Positions 17,634-29,468 are shown, numbered from the stretch's first letter. The stretch: DNA of 64,000 nucleotides from Pseudorhodoferax soli (GCF_003337555.1 NZ_QPJK01000005.1:496001-560000), one strand, 5' to 3'. Notes: generated from the sequence alone by a model not told the origin. Numbers and translations are program-made.

Positions 17634-18397
17634 CAGGCGGCGGCAGAGGGATCGGGCTGCAGTGCGCTGTCCACCGCGCGGCGTTCGTCGAACACGAAGC
17701 AGCCACCTTTGTAGTGCTTGCCGTCGGTCTCCTCGAAGTACTTGAGGATGCCGCCTTCGAGCTGGTAGACGTGCGTGAGGCCGCTCGCGCGCATCAGCAT
17801 GGCGGCCTTCTCGCAGCGGATGCCGCCGGTGCAGTAGCTCACCACGGTCTTGCCTTCGAGCTCGGCCTGGTGCGCGGCCAGCGCGGCCGGGAATTCGCTG
17901 AACTTGTCGATGCGCCAGTCGACGGCGTTCTCGAACGCGCCGCAGTCCACCTCGAAGGCATTGCGCGTGTCCAGCGTGACCACGGGGCGGCCTTCGTCGT
18001 CGTGGCCGGTGTCGAGCCAGCGGCGCACGGTGGCGGCCGGCACGGCAGGGGCACGGCCACCGTCGGCGCTGAAGTCGGGGCGGATCTGCGGCTGGTCCAT
18101 GCGGATGATCTCGCGCTTGACCTTGACCAGCATCTTGCGAAAGGGCTGTGCGTCGGACCAGCTTTCCTTGGGCGCGATGTCGGCGAAGCGGGCATCGGCA
18201 TGCAGCAGCGCGACGAAGGCGCGCACGTCGGCCTCGGGGCCGGCCACGAAGAGGTTGATGCCTTCCTCGGCCAGCAGCACGGTGCCCTTGAGCTGGTGCG
18301 CGGTGGCGCAGGCCAGCAGCCGTTCGCGCAGCGCGGCGGCATCGGGCAGGGGGACGAATTTGTAGGCGGAGATGTTGAGGATCGCAGGCACGGGCAC
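17633..18397 (-). CDS. trhO: tRNA uridine(34) hydroxylase TrhO (rhodanese family)
   Basis: A 254-residue rhodanese-domain protein of the YceA/TrhO family, which makes 5-hydroxyuridine at tRNA position 34 using oxygen. An N-terminal acylphosphatase-like domain ([22 protein letters not shown]) precedes the rhodanese domain, with Cys189 in [16 protein letters not shown]. The start is GTG with AGGA five bases upstream; a second GTG two codons later is possible. It is divergent from the DUF599 gene with only about 15 bp between the two starts. Confidence 0.9.
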   Translation of the reverse strand: MPVPAILNISAYKFVPLPDAAALRERLLACATAHQLKGTVLLAEEGINLFVAGPEADVRAFVALLHADARFADIAPKESWSDAQPFRKMLVKVKREIIRMDQPQIRPDFSADGGRAPAVPAATVRRWLDTGHDDEGRPVVTLDTRNAFEVDCGAFENAVDWRIDKFSEFPAALAAHQAELEGKTVVSYCTGGIRCEKAAMLMRASGLTHVYQLEGGILKYFEETDGKHYKGGCFVFDERRAVDSALQPDPSAAA

Positions 18398-18412
18398 GAT
18401 TATCCTAGGCCG

Positions 18413-19102
18413 ATGAGCGCACTCAAGTTTCTGCCCTGGTACGACTGGCTGGCCCTGCTGTGGTTCTTCGGGCTGTGGCTGGGTTATGCGCGGTTTTCGG
18501 GCAGCACCCAGCAGGCCACGCTGCTGCAAACCACCAACCGCTACCGCCGCTACTGGATGGAGCAGGCCACGGCGCGGGACCCGCGCGTGCTGGACGGCAT
18601 CATCGTGCAGGGGCTGTCCAGCAGCCCCTCGTTCTTCGCCTCGACCACCATCATCATCATCGGCGGCCTGCTGGCGCTCTTGGGCGCGACCGACAAGGCC
18701 TCGGAATTCGTGCGCGAGATCCCCTTCGCGGTGCGCACCTCTGTGCTGGTGTTCGACCTCAAGGTGATGCTGCTGGCCAGCATCTTCGTCTATGCGTTCT
18801 TCCGTTTCACCTGGTCGATGCGGCAATACACCTTCGCAGCGCTGGTGATCGGCTCGATGCCCGACCCGGAGGATTTTGCAGCCGGCAAGTTCGACCGCAA
18901 GCACTTCGCCGACCGCGCCGGCAAGATGCTGGGCATGGCGGCCGAGACCTTCAATGGCGGCGTGCGGGCCTACTACATGTCGTTCGCGGCCACGGCCTGG
19001 TTTTTCTCATCGCTGGCCTTCGCGGTGGCGACGGCGGCCGTGGTGTTGATCCTGTACAGCCGGGAGTTCCGCTCCGAGGTGCTGCACGTGCTGCGCGACT
19101 GA
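18413..19102 (+). CDS. DUF599 membrane protein
   Basis: A 229-residue protein with four hydrophobic segments (about 12-30, 72-92, 110-135, 190-215). The DUF599 pattern [16 protein letters not shown] and a conserved ALLGATDKA region are seen. Function is unknown. The start lies 15 bp from the divergent trhO start. TATCCT six bases before the ATG could be a -10 element, which would make the message almost leaderless. It converges on the MarR gene with no gap. Confidence 0.8.
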   Translation: MSALKFLPWYDWLALLWFFGLWLGYARFSGSTQQATLLQTTNRYRRYWMEQATARDPRVLDGIIVQGLSSSPSFFASTTIIIIGGLLALLGATDKASEFVREIPFAVRTSVLVFDLKVMLLASIFVYAFFRFTWSMRQYTFAALVIGSMPDPEDFAAGKFDRKHFADRAGKMLGMAAETFNGGVRAYYMSFAATAWFFSSLAFAVATAAVVLILYSREFRSEVLHVLRD

Positions 19103-19585
19103 TCAGGCGTTCAGGTTGCCCTGCACGCGGCGCAGCAGCGCCAGCAGCTGGGCTTTCTCTTCTTCCGCCAGGCCAAGGACGGCCTGGGCTTCCAGCGCCT
19201 TGGCCTGCTGGCGCAGCGCCTGCTGGATCGCCTGGCCCTCGGGCGTCAGCTGCAGGCGCACGTTGCGCCGGTCGGCCGCATCGGCCTCGCCATGCAGCAG
19301 GCCGCGCTCGCGCAGGCCCTTGATGAGGCGCGCGAGCTGGGCCTTGTCGCGGCCCGTGTGCTGCACGAGGTCGCTCTGCGTGGCTCCGGGGCGGTGGGCG
19401 TAGAAGCCCAGGACCTTGCTTTCCATGTGGGTCAGTTCGTGCTCGCCCTGGCGCAGGGCCTGGAACAGCTGCGAGCGGAACTGGTGCATGACCTGGTGCA
19501 CCAGCTCTAGAACCTCGTCGTCGGCAGGGTCTTGACGACCCCGACGGTTGACCTTATCAACTGATTCGCGCATGATTGGGGACAT
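19103..19585 (-). CDS. MarR-family transcriptional regulator
   Basis: About 160 residues, with a MarR winged HTH (GATQSDLVQHTGRDKAQLARLIKGLRERGLL, about 65-100) and the wing DAADRRNVRLQLT. It is divergent from a siderophore-interacting reductase gene, its likely target. The start is uncertain: ATGs at 19585 and 19573 are both possible and neither has a Shine-Dalgarno sequence. A palindrome within the first codons (19547-19561) may be an operator. Confidence 0.85.
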   Translation of the reverse strand: MSPIMRESVDKVNRRGRQDPADDEVLELVHQVMHQFRSQLFQALRQGEHELTHMESKVLGFYAHRPGATQSDLVQHTGRDKAQLARLIKGLRERGLLHGEADAADRRNVRLQLTPEGQAIQQALRQQAKALEAQAVLGLAEEEKAQLLALLRRVQGNLNA

Positions 19586-19600
19586 TATCAACCATCAACA
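19547..19600. promoter_or_regulatory. Candidate MarR operator region
   Basis: GTTGA-CCTTA-TCAAC at 19547-19561 is a perfect 5-bp inverted repeat. TTATCAAC recurs at 19585-19592, 31 bp (about three turns) from the first copy, and ATCAAC follows at 19595. The repeats span the start region of the MarR gene and the upstream region of the reductase. Confidence 0.35.
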
Positions 19601-19609
19601 AGAATCCCA

Positions 19610-20353
19610 ATGAATTTGGAAACCAACACACCACGCCAGGTGCAGCGCGTGCGCCATGAAATCAAGCGCCGAGAGCTCCAGGTGGCACGTGTCGAGACCC
19701 TGAGCCCGCAGATGCGCCGCGTGGTGTTCCAGGGTGAAGCCCTGGCCGATTTCGTCAGCGCCTCCTACGACGACCATGTCAAGGTCTTCTTCCCGACGGC
19801 CGAAGGGCCAGTGGCGCGCGACTACACGCCGCGCCGCTACGACCAGGCCGCCCGTGAACTCGCCGTGGACTTCGCGCTGCATGGCGACGGCCCGGCCGCC
19901 GACTGGGCGCGCCAGGCCCAGCCAGGCCAGCCTTTGACCGTGGCCGGGCCGCGCGGCTCCTTCGTGGTGCCGCTGGACTTCGACTGGTATCTGCTGGTCG
20001 GCGACGAGACCGCCTTGCCGGCCGTGGCCCGGCGCCTGGAAGAACTGCCGGCGGGCAGCCGCGCCATCGTCCGCCTGCATGTGGCGGCCGCCGACCGCCA
20101 GGCCCTGGCCAGCGCCGCCGCGCTGGACCTGCAGTGGGTGGACGACGAAGCCAGCCTGCTGGACGCCGTGCGCGCGCTGGAACTGCCCGCTGGCCACGGC
20201 TATGCCTGGTGCGCGGCCGAAGCCGGTGTGGCAGCCGCCGCCCGCCGCATCCTCGTGGACGAGAAGGGCCATGACCGCAAGGCCATCCGCGCGGCAGCCT
20301 ACTGGAAGCGCGGCGCCATCGCCCACCACGAGAACCTGGAAGACCAGGGCTGA
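19610..20353 (+). CDS. Siderophore-interacting protein (NADPH-dependent ferric-siderophore reductase)
   Basis: A 247-residue ViuB/YqjH-type flavoprotein that releases iron by reducing ferric siderophores in the cytoplasm. The FAD-binding motif ARDYTPRRYD, the VAGPRGSF segment, the nucleotide-domain start LLVGDETALPAVARRLEEL and the C-terminal RAAAYWKRG are all present. The divergent MarR-type regulator probably controls it. No other iron-uptake genes are nearby. Confidence 0.9.
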   Translation: MNLETNTPRQVQRVRHEIKRRELQVARVETLSPQMRRVVFQGEALADFVSASYDDHVKVFFPTAEGPVARDYTPRRYDQAARELAVDFALHGDGPAADWARQAQPGQPLTVAGPRGSFVVPLDFDWYLLVGDETALPAVARRLEELPAGSRAIVRLHVAAADRQALASAAALDLQWVDDEASLLDAVRALELPAGHGYAWCAAEAGVAAAARRILVDEKGHDRKAIRAAAYWKRGAIAHHENLEDQG

Positions 20354-20380
20354 AGGTCGGGGCGCAGGAGAGGGGGCTCC

Positions 20381-20386
20381 TAGAAT
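20381..20386 (+). promoter_or_regulatory. Candidate -10 element of dnaE (TAGAAT), implying a leaderless message
   Basis: TAGAAT matches TATAAT in five of six positions and ends exactly seven bases before the dnaE ATG. A transcript starting at the usual distance would begin at or next to the start codon. No good -35 sequence is visible. The same geometry occurs before clpS. Confidence 0.4.
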
Positions 20387-20393
20387 CGCCCCA

Positions 20394-23300
20394 ATGTTCG
20401 TTCACCTGCGCATCCACACCGAATTTTCCGTCGTCGACGGCACCAACCGCATCGACGAGCTGGTTCCCAAGGCCGCCGCCGATGGCCAGCCCGCACTGGG
20501 CATCACCGACCTGAACAACCTGTTCGGCGGCATCAAGTTCTACAAGGCCGCACGCGGCAAGGGGGTCAAGCCCGTGATCGGCGCCGAGGTGCAGATCGAG
20601 GGCATGGGCCAGGATCCGGCCGCCACCTCGCGCGTGCTGCTGTTGGTGCAGGACCGCCAGGGCTACCTGAACCTGTGCGAGTTGCTCGCCAGGGGCTGGA
20701 CCCAGAACGTGCAGCGCTCCCAGGCCGTGGCCAAGCTGGCCTGGCTGCAGGAGCTCAACGCCGGGCTGATCTGCCTGTCCGGCGCCCAGGCCGGTCCTGT
20801 GGGCCAGGCCCTGGTGCAGGGCGACGCCTCGCGCGCCGGCGGCCTGGCGCTGCAGCTGGCGGGTATCTTCCCGCATCGCTTCTACATCGAGATCCAGCGC
20901 GCGGGCCGGCCCGACGACGAGCCGCACGTGATCGCCGCCGTAGGCCTGGCCGGCCGGTTGAACCTGCCGGTGGTCGCCACGCACCCCGTGCAGTTCATGG
21001 CCGAAGAGGATTACGAGGCGCACGAGGCCCGCATCTGCATCGCCGAGGGCGAGATCCTGGCCAACCAGCGCCGCGTGCGGCGCTTCACGCGCGAGCAGTA
21101 CTTCAAGACCTCGGCCCAGATGCAGGCGCTGTTTGCCGACGTGCCCACGGCGCTGGCCAACACCGTGGAGATCGCCAGGCGCTGCAACCTCACGCTGGTG
21201 CTGGGCAAGCCGCAGCTGCCCAACTTCCCGATTCCGCTGGTGGACGGCCGGCAGATGTCGGTGGAGGAGTACTTCCGCCATGTCTCGCACGAAGGGCTGG
21301 AGGAGCGCCTCGCGCACCTCTACAAGGACCCCGCCAAGCGCGATGCCGAGCGCCCGCGCTACGTGGAGCGGCTGGAGTTCGAGATCAACACCATCCTCAA
21401 GATGGGGTTCCCGGGCTACTTCCTGATCGTGGGCGACTTCATCGGCTGGGCCAAGCTCAACGGCTGCCCGGTGGGGCCGGGCCGCGGTTCGGGCGCCGGT
21501 TCGCTGGTGGCCTATGCGCTGAAGATCACCGACCTGGATCCGCTGCACTACAAGCTGCTGTTCGAGCGCTTCCTGAATCCGGAGCGGGTGTCCATGCCCG
21601 ACTTCGACATCGACTTCTGCCAGAGCAACCGCGACCGCGTGATCGACTACGTGAAGCAGAAGTACGGCAAGGAGGCGGTGAGCCAGATCGCCACCTTCGG
21701 CACGATGGCGGCCAAGGCGGCCATCCGCGACGTGGGCCGGGTGATGGACATGAGCTACACCTTCTGCGACGGCATCTCCAAGCTGGTGCCGGCCAAGCCG
21801 GGCATGTCGTACACGCTGGCCTACCCGCCCGAGCCGAAGAAGGAAGGCGACAAGAACAACTACGCGCTGGAACTGGAGCCGCAGCTGTACGACCGGGTGC
21901 GCAACGAGGAGGACGTGAAGAACCTCATCGAGATGGCGCAGGCGCTGGAAGGCATGACGCGCAACATCGGCATGCACGCCGGCGGCGTGCTGATCGCGCC
22001 AGGCAAGCTCACCGACTTCTGCCCGCTGTACCAGCAGCCCGGCAGCGAATCGGCCGTGAGCCAGTACGACAAGGACGACGTCGAGGCCATCGGCCTCGTG
22101 AAGTTCGACTTTCTGGGCCTGGCCACGCTGACGATCCTGGAGATCGCGCGCGAGTTCATCGTCAAGCGCCACAAGGGACAGGAGGCGTTCGACTACGCCA
22201 ACATCCCGCTGGACGACAAGGCGACCTACCGGCTGTTCCAGGAGGGCAAGACCGAGGCCGTGTTCCAGTTCGAAAGCCGCGGCATGCAGGGCATGCTGCG
22301 CGACGCCAAGCCCACGCGCCTGGAAGACCTGATCGCGCTGAACGCCCTGTACCGGCCGGGCCCGATGGACCTGATCCCGAGCTTCGTGAACCGCAAGCAC
22401 GGCCGCGAGGAGGTCGAGTACCCGCACCCCCTGGTGGCCGAGATGCTCAGCGAGACCTACGGCATCATGGTCTACCAGGAGCAGGTGATGCAGACCGCCC
22501 AGATCCTGGGCGGCTACTCGCTGGGCGGCGCCGACATGCTGCGCCGGGCCATGGGCAAGAAGAAGGCCGAGGAGATGGCCGAGCACCGGCAGATCTTCCG
22601 CGCCGGCGCGGCCAAGAACGGCATCAACCAGGAGAAGGCCGACGAGGTCTTCGACCTGATGGAGAAGTTCGCGGGCTACGGCTTCAACAAGTCGCATGCC
22701 GCCGCCTACTCGCTGCTGGCGTACCACACTGGCTGGCTCAAGGTCCACTACACGGCCGAGTTCTTCTGCGCCAACATGACCGTGGAAATGGACGACACCG
22801 ACAAGCTCAAGGTGTTGTACGAAGACGCGCTCAAGATGGGCCTGACCTTCGAGTTCCCCGACGTGAACCGCGGCCGCCACCGCTTCGAGCCGGTGACCGA
22901 CAAGGTGATCCGCTACGGCCTGGGCGCCATCAAGGGCACGGGCCAGCAGGCGATCGAGGCCATCGTCGCGGCGCGCGAGGAGGGCGGGGAGTTCAAGAGC
23001 CTGTACGACTTCTGCCTGCGCGTGGACCGCACCAAGCTGAACAAGCGCACGCTGGAGGCCTTGATCAAGGCGGGCGCCTTCGACAACCTGCAGCGCAACC
23101 GCGCCGCGCTGGTCGCCTCCATCGACCAGGCCTTCGCCTTCGCCAGCGTGAGCGCGGCCAACGCCAACCAGCATGGCCTGTTCGACATGGAGGATTCGCA
23201 CGCCTCCAGCACGCAGGAGCCCGACCTGGTCGAGGCCACGCCCTGGGGCATCAAGGAGCAGCTGACCTTCGAGAAGACGGCCATCGGCTTCTACCTGTCG

Positions 23301-23915
23301 GGCCATCTGTTCGACGAGGTGGCGCGCGAGGTGCGCCAGTTCGTCAAGCGGGGCCTGGGCGACCTGATCGACACGCGCGAGCCGCAGCTGTTCGCCGGCA
23401 TCGTGACCGACCTGCGGGTGATCAACGGGCAGCGCGGCAAACTGGCGCTGTTCAAGCTGGACGACAAGTCCGGCGTGATCGACGCGCGGGCCGACGAGGC
23501 GCTCATCAACCAGCACAAGGACACGCTCAAGGACGACGAGATGATCGTGGTCATGGGCAAGCTGATGCCCGACCGCTTCAGCGGTGGCCTGCAGATGACG
23601 GTGCAGCAGGTCTGGGACCTGGCTGGCGCGCGCTGCCGCTTCGGCAAGTTCCTGCGCATCAAGGTCGACCGCACGAACGGGCACAAGCCGCCGGCGATCG
23701 CCCAGCTGCTGCAGGACTACCCGGCCAAGACCGAGATGTCCGAGCACGGGGAGCTGCAGCGCGGCCTGCCGCTGCGCCTGTCGATGATGTTCCCGGGTTT
23801 CGTGGCGGAGGACGTGGTGCGCCTGGAGGACAGGCGCTGCTTTCCGACCGACGCGGCGCTGGCCGGCTTGCGGGCGCAGGCGCACGAGGGGCAGGCCACC
23901 GTGGTTTACGAATGA
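20394..23915 (+). CDS. dnaE: DNA polymerase III alpha subunit
   Basis: The 1173-residue replicative polymerase catalytic subunit. The N-terminal PHP domain begins VHLRIHTEFSVVDG. The polymerase core includes GPGRGSGAGSLVAYAL and the catalytic aspartates in MPDFDIDF (about 401-408). A helix-hairpin-helix region and a C-terminal OB fold (from about residue 1000) follow. Length is normal for DnaE1. The ATG at 20394 gives the standard N terminus; a longer open frame overlapping the reductase gene is rejected. Confidence 0.97.
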   Translation: MFVHLRIHTEFSVVDGTNRIDELVPKAAADGQPALGITDLNNLFGGIKFYKAARGKGVKPVIGAEVQIEGMGQDPAATSRVLLLVQDRQGYLNLCELLARGWTQNVQRSQAVAKLAWLQELNAGLICLSGAQAGPVGQALVQGDASRAGGLALQLAGIFPHRFYIEIQRAGRPDDEPHVIAAVGLAGRLNLPVVATHPVQFMAEEDYEAHEARICIAEGEILANQRRVRRFTREQYFKTSAQMQALFADVPTALANTVEIARRCNLTLVLGKPQLPNFPIPLVDGRQMSVEEYFRHVSHEGLEERLAHLYKDPAKRDAERPRYVERLEFEINTILKMGFPGYFLIVGDFIGWAKLNGCPVGPGRGSGAGSLVAYALKITDLDPLHYKLLFERFLNPERVSMPDFDIDFCQSNRDRVIDYVKQKYGKEAVSQIATFGTMAAKAAIRDVGRVMDMSYTFCDGISKLVPAKPGMSYTLAYPPEPKKEGDKNNYALELEPQLYDRVRNEEDVKNLIEMAQALEGMTRNIGMHAGGVLIAPGKLTDFCPLYQQPGSESAVSQYDKDDVEAIGLVKFDFLGLATLTILEIAREFIVKRHKGQEAFDYANIPLDDKATYRLFQEGKTEAVFQFESRGMQGMLRDAKPTRLEDLIALNALYRPGPMDLIPSFVNRKHGREEVEYPHPLVAEMLSETYGIMVYQEQVMQTAQILGGYSLGGADMLRRAMGKKKAEEMAEHRQIFRAGAAKNGINQEKADEVFDLMEKFAGYGFNKSHAAAYSLLAYHTGWLKVHYTAEFFCANMTVEMDDTDKLKVLYEDALKMGLTFEFPDVNRGRHRFEPVTDKVIRYGLGAIKGTGQQAIEAIVAAREEGGEFKSLYDFCLRVDRTKLNKRTLEALIKAGAFDNLQRNRAALVASIDQAFAFASVSAANANQHGLFDMEDSHASSTQEPDLVEATPWGIKEQLTFEKTAIGFYLSGHLFDEVAREVRQFVKRGLGDLIDTREPQLFAGIVTDLRVINGQRGKLALFKLDDKSGVIDARADEALINQHKDTLKDDEMIVVMGKLMPDRFSGGLQMTVQQVWDLAGARCRFGKFLRIKVDRTNGHKPPAIAQLLQDYPAKTEMSEHGELQRGLPLRLSMMFPGFVAEDVVRLEDRRCFPTDAALAGLRAQAHEGQATVVYE

Positions 23916-23928
23916 GGCACGCGAGTGA

Positions 23929-23957
23929 CTGTTTCATGAATGACATCAAAACGTCAC
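23929..23957 (+). promoter_or_regulatory. Candidate Pho box upstream of ppk
   Basis: Three 7-bp units, CTGTTTC, ATGACAT and ACGTCAC, are spaced exactly 11 bp apart and each matches the PhoB half-site CTGTCAT at about four or five positions. A weak -10-like TAGACA starts eight bases downstream. E. coli ppk is PhoB-regulated, which supports the reading, but the matches are imperfect. Confidence 0.35.
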
Positions 23958-24012
23958 GAATGGGCTAGACACTCGGGCTACATTCGCTGCCCTTTTTGAG
24001 TGCCCAAGCTCC

Positions 24013-26118
24013 ATGCCTCCTTCTTCCGATTCGAGCAAGCCTGAAGCCGCCGCAGCGCCGCTGGCCTTGCTCGACCGCGACCACAGCATCCTGGCGTTCA
24101 ACGAACGCGTGTTCGACTGGGCGCGCCGGGACGATGTGCCGCTGCTGGAGCGGCTGCGTTACCTGTGCATCGTGTCGTCCAACCTGGACGAGTTCTTCGA
24201 GGTGCGCGCCGCCGCGCACCTGGAGGCGCACAGCATGCGCGCCGCCGGCAGCAGCAGCGTGTACACGCCGGAGTCTTACCGCGCGCTGTCCGAGGCCGCG
24301 CACGACCTCGTGGCGCGCCAGTACGCGCTGTTCAACGACGTGCTGGCGCCCGCGCTGGCACGCGAGAAGATCCAGATCCTGTCGCACTCCGAGCGCGATT
24401 CGGCCCAGCGCGCCTGGGTCCATCAGTACTTCGAGCGCGAGGTGCGGCCGCTGCTGGTGCCCACCGGGCTGGACCCTGCGCATCCCTTTCCGCTGGTGGC
24501 CAACAAGTCGCTGAACTTCATCGTCCAGCTGACCGGCCGCGACGCTTTCGGCCGCGAGAACGACATCTCCATCGTCAAGGTGCCGCGCGTGCTGCCGCGC
24601 GTGATCCGCATGCCGGACAAGCTCTCGGGCGGGCGCACGCTGGCGGTGCTGTTGTCCAGCGTGATCCGCGCCCATCTGTCCGAGCTGTTCCCGGGCCGCC
24701 AGGTCGGCCAGTTCTCGCAGTTCCGTGTGACGCGCCATTCCGACCTCGCGGTGGACGAGGAAGAAGTCAACAACCTGCGCACCGCGCTGCGCCAGGGCCT
24801 GGAGTACCGGCACTATGGCCAGGCCGTGCGGCTGGAGGTCTCGGCCAACTGCGATGTGCAGCTCGCCGATTTCCTGCTGCAGCAGTTCAAGCTGCCCGAA
24901 TTGGCGCTGTACCGCGTGCACGGGCCCGTGAACCTGGCGCGGCTGACCCAGCTGGTCGACCTCGTCAACGACCGGCGGCTCATGTTCCCTGAGCACAAGC
25001 CGGTCTGGCCGCTGGGATTGCCCGTCGACGGCTCGCTGTTCGAGCGCCTGCGCGAAGGCGATGTGCTCGTGCACCAGCCCTTCGAAAGCTTCGACGCGGT
25101 GCTGGCCTTGCTGCGCGAGGCCGTGCACGACCCGGCCGTGCTGGCCATCCGCCAGACCATCTATCGCACCGGCAGCGACCCCGAGCTCATGGGCCTCTTG
25201 CGCGAGGCCGTGCGCCGCGGCAAGGAGGTCATGGTCGTGGTGGAGCTCAAGGCGCGCTTCGACGAGGAGGCCAACATCAACTGGGCCGAGATGCTGGAAG
25301 GCATCGGCGCGCAGGTGGTCTATGGTGTGGTGGGCCTGAAGACCCACGCCAAGATGCTGCTCATCACGCGGCGCGAGGGCCGCAAGCTGCGCCGCTACGG
25401 CCATTTGTCCACCGGCAACTACAACCCGCGCACGGCCAGGCTGTACACGGACCTCAGCTATTTCACGGCCGACGACAAGCTCACGGCCGACATGGAGCAG
25501 GTCTTCGTGCACATCGCCGGCCAGAGCCGGCTGGCCCACATGTCCCGGCTGCTGGTGGCGCCGTTTCACCTGCAAAAGGCCATGCTGGAGCGCGTGGCGG
25601 CAGCCGGCGAAGCGGCAGCCGCCGGGCAGCCGGCGCGCATCATCGTCAAGACCAACGCGCTGACCGACGAGCAACTTGTGCGGGCCTTGCTCAAGGCTGG
25701 CCAGCAGGGCGTGGTCATCGACCTGATCGTGCGCGGCGCCTGCATCCTGCCGGCCCAGCTGCCGGGCGTGTCCGACAACATCCGCGTGCGCTCGGTGGTC
25801 GGCCGCTTCCTGGAGCACACGCGCGTGTTCTATTTCCGCCAGGGTGAGGAAGAACAGCTGTTCCTGTCCAGTGCCGACTGGATGGGCCGCAACATGCTGC
25901 GCCGCATCGAACTGGCCTGGCCGGTAACGGACCCGGCGCTGCGCCAGCGTGTCATCGACGAATGCCTGGTGCCCTACCTGCACGACGGCTGCGACGCCTG
26001 GGCACTGGGGCCGGACGGCCGCTACACGCGCGCGGAGAACTGCATCGGCCCCGATGGCCAGCGCCACAGCGCGCAACTGGCCCTGGCCCAACGTTTCGCC
26101 TACCCGAGGGGGTTGTGA
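24013..26118 (+). CDS. ppk1: Polyphosphate kinase 1
   Basis: A 701-residue enzyme that reversibly polymerises the ATP gamma-phosphate into polyphosphate. The N-terminal domain has FNERVFDWARRDDVPLLERL and SSNLDEFFEVR. The phospholipase-D-like catalytic domains carry the autophosphorylated histidine in VGLKTHAKM (His445) and the second essential histidine in FLEHTRVF (His602). Length is standard. It overlaps the SixA-like gene by one base (TGATG), so the two are translated together. A possible Pho box precedes it. Confidence 0.96.
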   Translation: MPPSSDSSKPEAAAAPLALLDRDHSILAFNERVFDWARRDDVPLLERLRYLCIVSSNLDEFFEVRAAAHLEAHSMRAAGSSSVYTPESYRALSEAAHDLVARQYALFNDVLAPALAREKIQILSHSERDSAQRAWVHQYFEREVRPLLVPTGLDPAHPFPLVANKSLNFIVQLTGRDAFGRENDISIVKVPRVLPRVIRMPDKLSGGRTLAVLLSSVIRAHLSELFPGRQVGQFSQFRVTRHSDLAVDEEEVNNLRTALRQGLEYRHYGQAVRLEVSANCDVQLADFLLQQFKLPELALYRVHGPVNLARLTQLVDLVNDRRLMFPEHKPVWPLGLPVDGSLFERLREGDVLVHQPFESFDAVLALLREAVHDPAVLAIRQTIYRTGSDPELMGLLREAVRRGKEVMVVVELKARFDEEANINWAEMLEGIGAQVVYGVVGLKTHAKMLLITRREGRKLRRYGHLSTGNYNPRTARLYTDLSYFTADDKLTADMEQVFVHIAGQSRLAHMSRLLVAPFHLQKAMLERVAAAGEAAAAGQPARIIVKTNALTDEQLVRALLKAGQQGVVIDLIVRGACILPAQLPGVSDNIRVRSVVGRFLEHTRVFYFRQGEEEQLFLSSADWMGRNMLRRIELAWPVTDPALRQRVIDECLVPYLHDGCDAWALGPDGRYTRAENCIGPDGQRHSAQLALAQRFAYPRGL

Positions 26119-26579
26119 TGGATCTGATTTTCTGGCGCCACGCCGAAGCGCACGAAGAAAGCGCCGATGGCACGGACCTGGCGCGCGAATTGACATCGCG
26201 GGGCCTCAAGCAAGCCAGCCGCGTGGCGAACTGGCTGGATCGCCAGCTGCCCGACGGCGCCCGCGTCATCAGCAGCCCGGCGCAGCGCGCGCTGCAGACC
26301 GCCGATGCCCTGGGCCGCAAGTACAAGGTGCGGCCCGAGATCGCACCGGACGCTTCCGCCCAGGCGCTGCTGGATGCCGTGCAGTGGCCGCATGGCAAGG
26401 GTGTGGTCGTCGTGGTCGGCCACCAGCCGACGCTCGGCCAGGCCGTGGCCCAGCTGCTGCAGGCGCAGATCGCCGAGATGCCCATCCGCAAGGGCGCGGT
26501 GTGGTGGCTGCGCACCCGTGAACGCGACGGCCAGCGCCAAACCGTCGTTGTCGCCGTCCAGGCTCCCGAGACCGTCTGA
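26118..26579 (+). CDS. sixA: SixA-like phosphohistidine phosphatase
   Basis: A 153-residue protein of the histidine phosphatase superfamily, with the phospho-acceptor motif [13 protein letters not shown] (His8), the second region [14 protein letters not shown] and [13 protein letters not shown] with the other catalytic His. SixA removes phosphate from histidine on phosphotransfer proteins. The ATG overlaps the ppk stop, linking its expression to polyphosphate synthesis; whether the activities are connected is unknown. Confidence 0.85.
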   Translation: MDLIFWRHAEAHEESADGTDLARELTSRGLKQASRVANWLDRQLPDGARVISSPAQRALQTADALGRKYKVRPEIAPDASAQALLDAVQWPHGKGVVVVVGHQPTLGQAVAQLLQAQIAEMPIRKGAVWWLRTRERDGQRQTVVVAVQAPETV

Positions 26580-26643
26580 GCCTCCTTCACGCCCGCTCGC
26601 CGGGCCGTGAATTCCTCGCCCTGCGCGGCCGTTTTGCGACCGA

Positions 26644-26649
26644 TAGAAT
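26644..26649 (+). promoter_or_regulatory. Candidate -10 element of clpS (TAGAAT), implying a leaderless message
   Basis: TAGAAT ends exactly seven bases before the preferred clpS ATG, as at dnaE. If used, the clpS message would have no 5' leader. This supports choosing the second ATG over the one at 26648 that overlaps this hexamer. Confidence 0.4.
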
Positions 26650-26656
26650 GGTCCGC

Positions 26657-27016
26657 ATGGCCACCAAAATTCCCTCCAAACCTGCGCAGCCCAGGGCCAA
26701 GCCTGCGGCGCCGGACGACGGCGGATCGGTCGTGCTCGAACGGCGCACCCAGAAGACCAAGCCGCCGCAGATGTACCAGGTCTTGATGCTCAACGACGAC
26801 TACACCCCGATGGAGTTCGTGGTCGTGGTCATCCAGGAGTTCTTCAGCAAGGACAAGGAGACGGCGACGCAGATCATGCTCAAGATCCACCTGGATGGCC
26901 GAGCGGTCTGTGGCGTGTATTCGAAAGACGTGGCGGCCACCAAGGTCGACCAGGTCCTGGAGGCGGCTCGTCAGGCGGGTCACCCGCTCCAATGCGTCAG
27001 CGAGCCTGTGGAATGA
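26657..27016 (+). CDS. clpS: ATP-dependent Clp protease adaptor ClpS
   Basis: The 119-residue adaptor that binds N-degron substrates (Phe, Leu, Trp, Tyr N termini) and hands them to ClpA. The ligand-binding core is intact: [19 protein letters not shown], with the DD pair, and [22 protein letters not shown] with the conserved His. A variable N-terminal tail of about 38 residues is normal. ClpA follows after 69 bp. Confidence 0.95.
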   Translation: MATKIPSKPAQPRAKPAAPDDGGSVVLERRTQKTKPPQMYQVLMLNDDYTPMEFVVVVIQEFFSKDKETATQIMLKIHLDGRAVCGVYSKDVAATKVDQVLEAARQAGHPLQCVSEPVE

Positions 27017-27085
27017 TGGGTTGAAAAGCCCGCTCCCACACCCAAGTAGAGCGCACGTTATCAGCATGGTGTCAAAGGAATCTTC

Positions 27086-29425
<2,340 letters not shown>

Positions 29426-29440
29426 GGCCTCCGGGCCACG

Positions 29441-29468
29441 AAAAGCCGACCCCAGGGTCGGCTTTTTT
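29441..29468 (+). terminator. Rho-independent terminator after clpA
   Basis: The stem GCCGACC/GGTCGGC with loop CCAG is flanked by AAAA and TTTTTT, so it can work on both strands. It lies about 20 bp after the clpA stop. Confidence 0.85.

Noticed and set aside
19779-23885. Very long open frame on the minus strand opposite dnaE
   Set aside because: It is a high-GC shadow of dnaE with no start signal and composition dominated by His, Arg, Leu and Val; dnaE on the plus strand has full family motifs.
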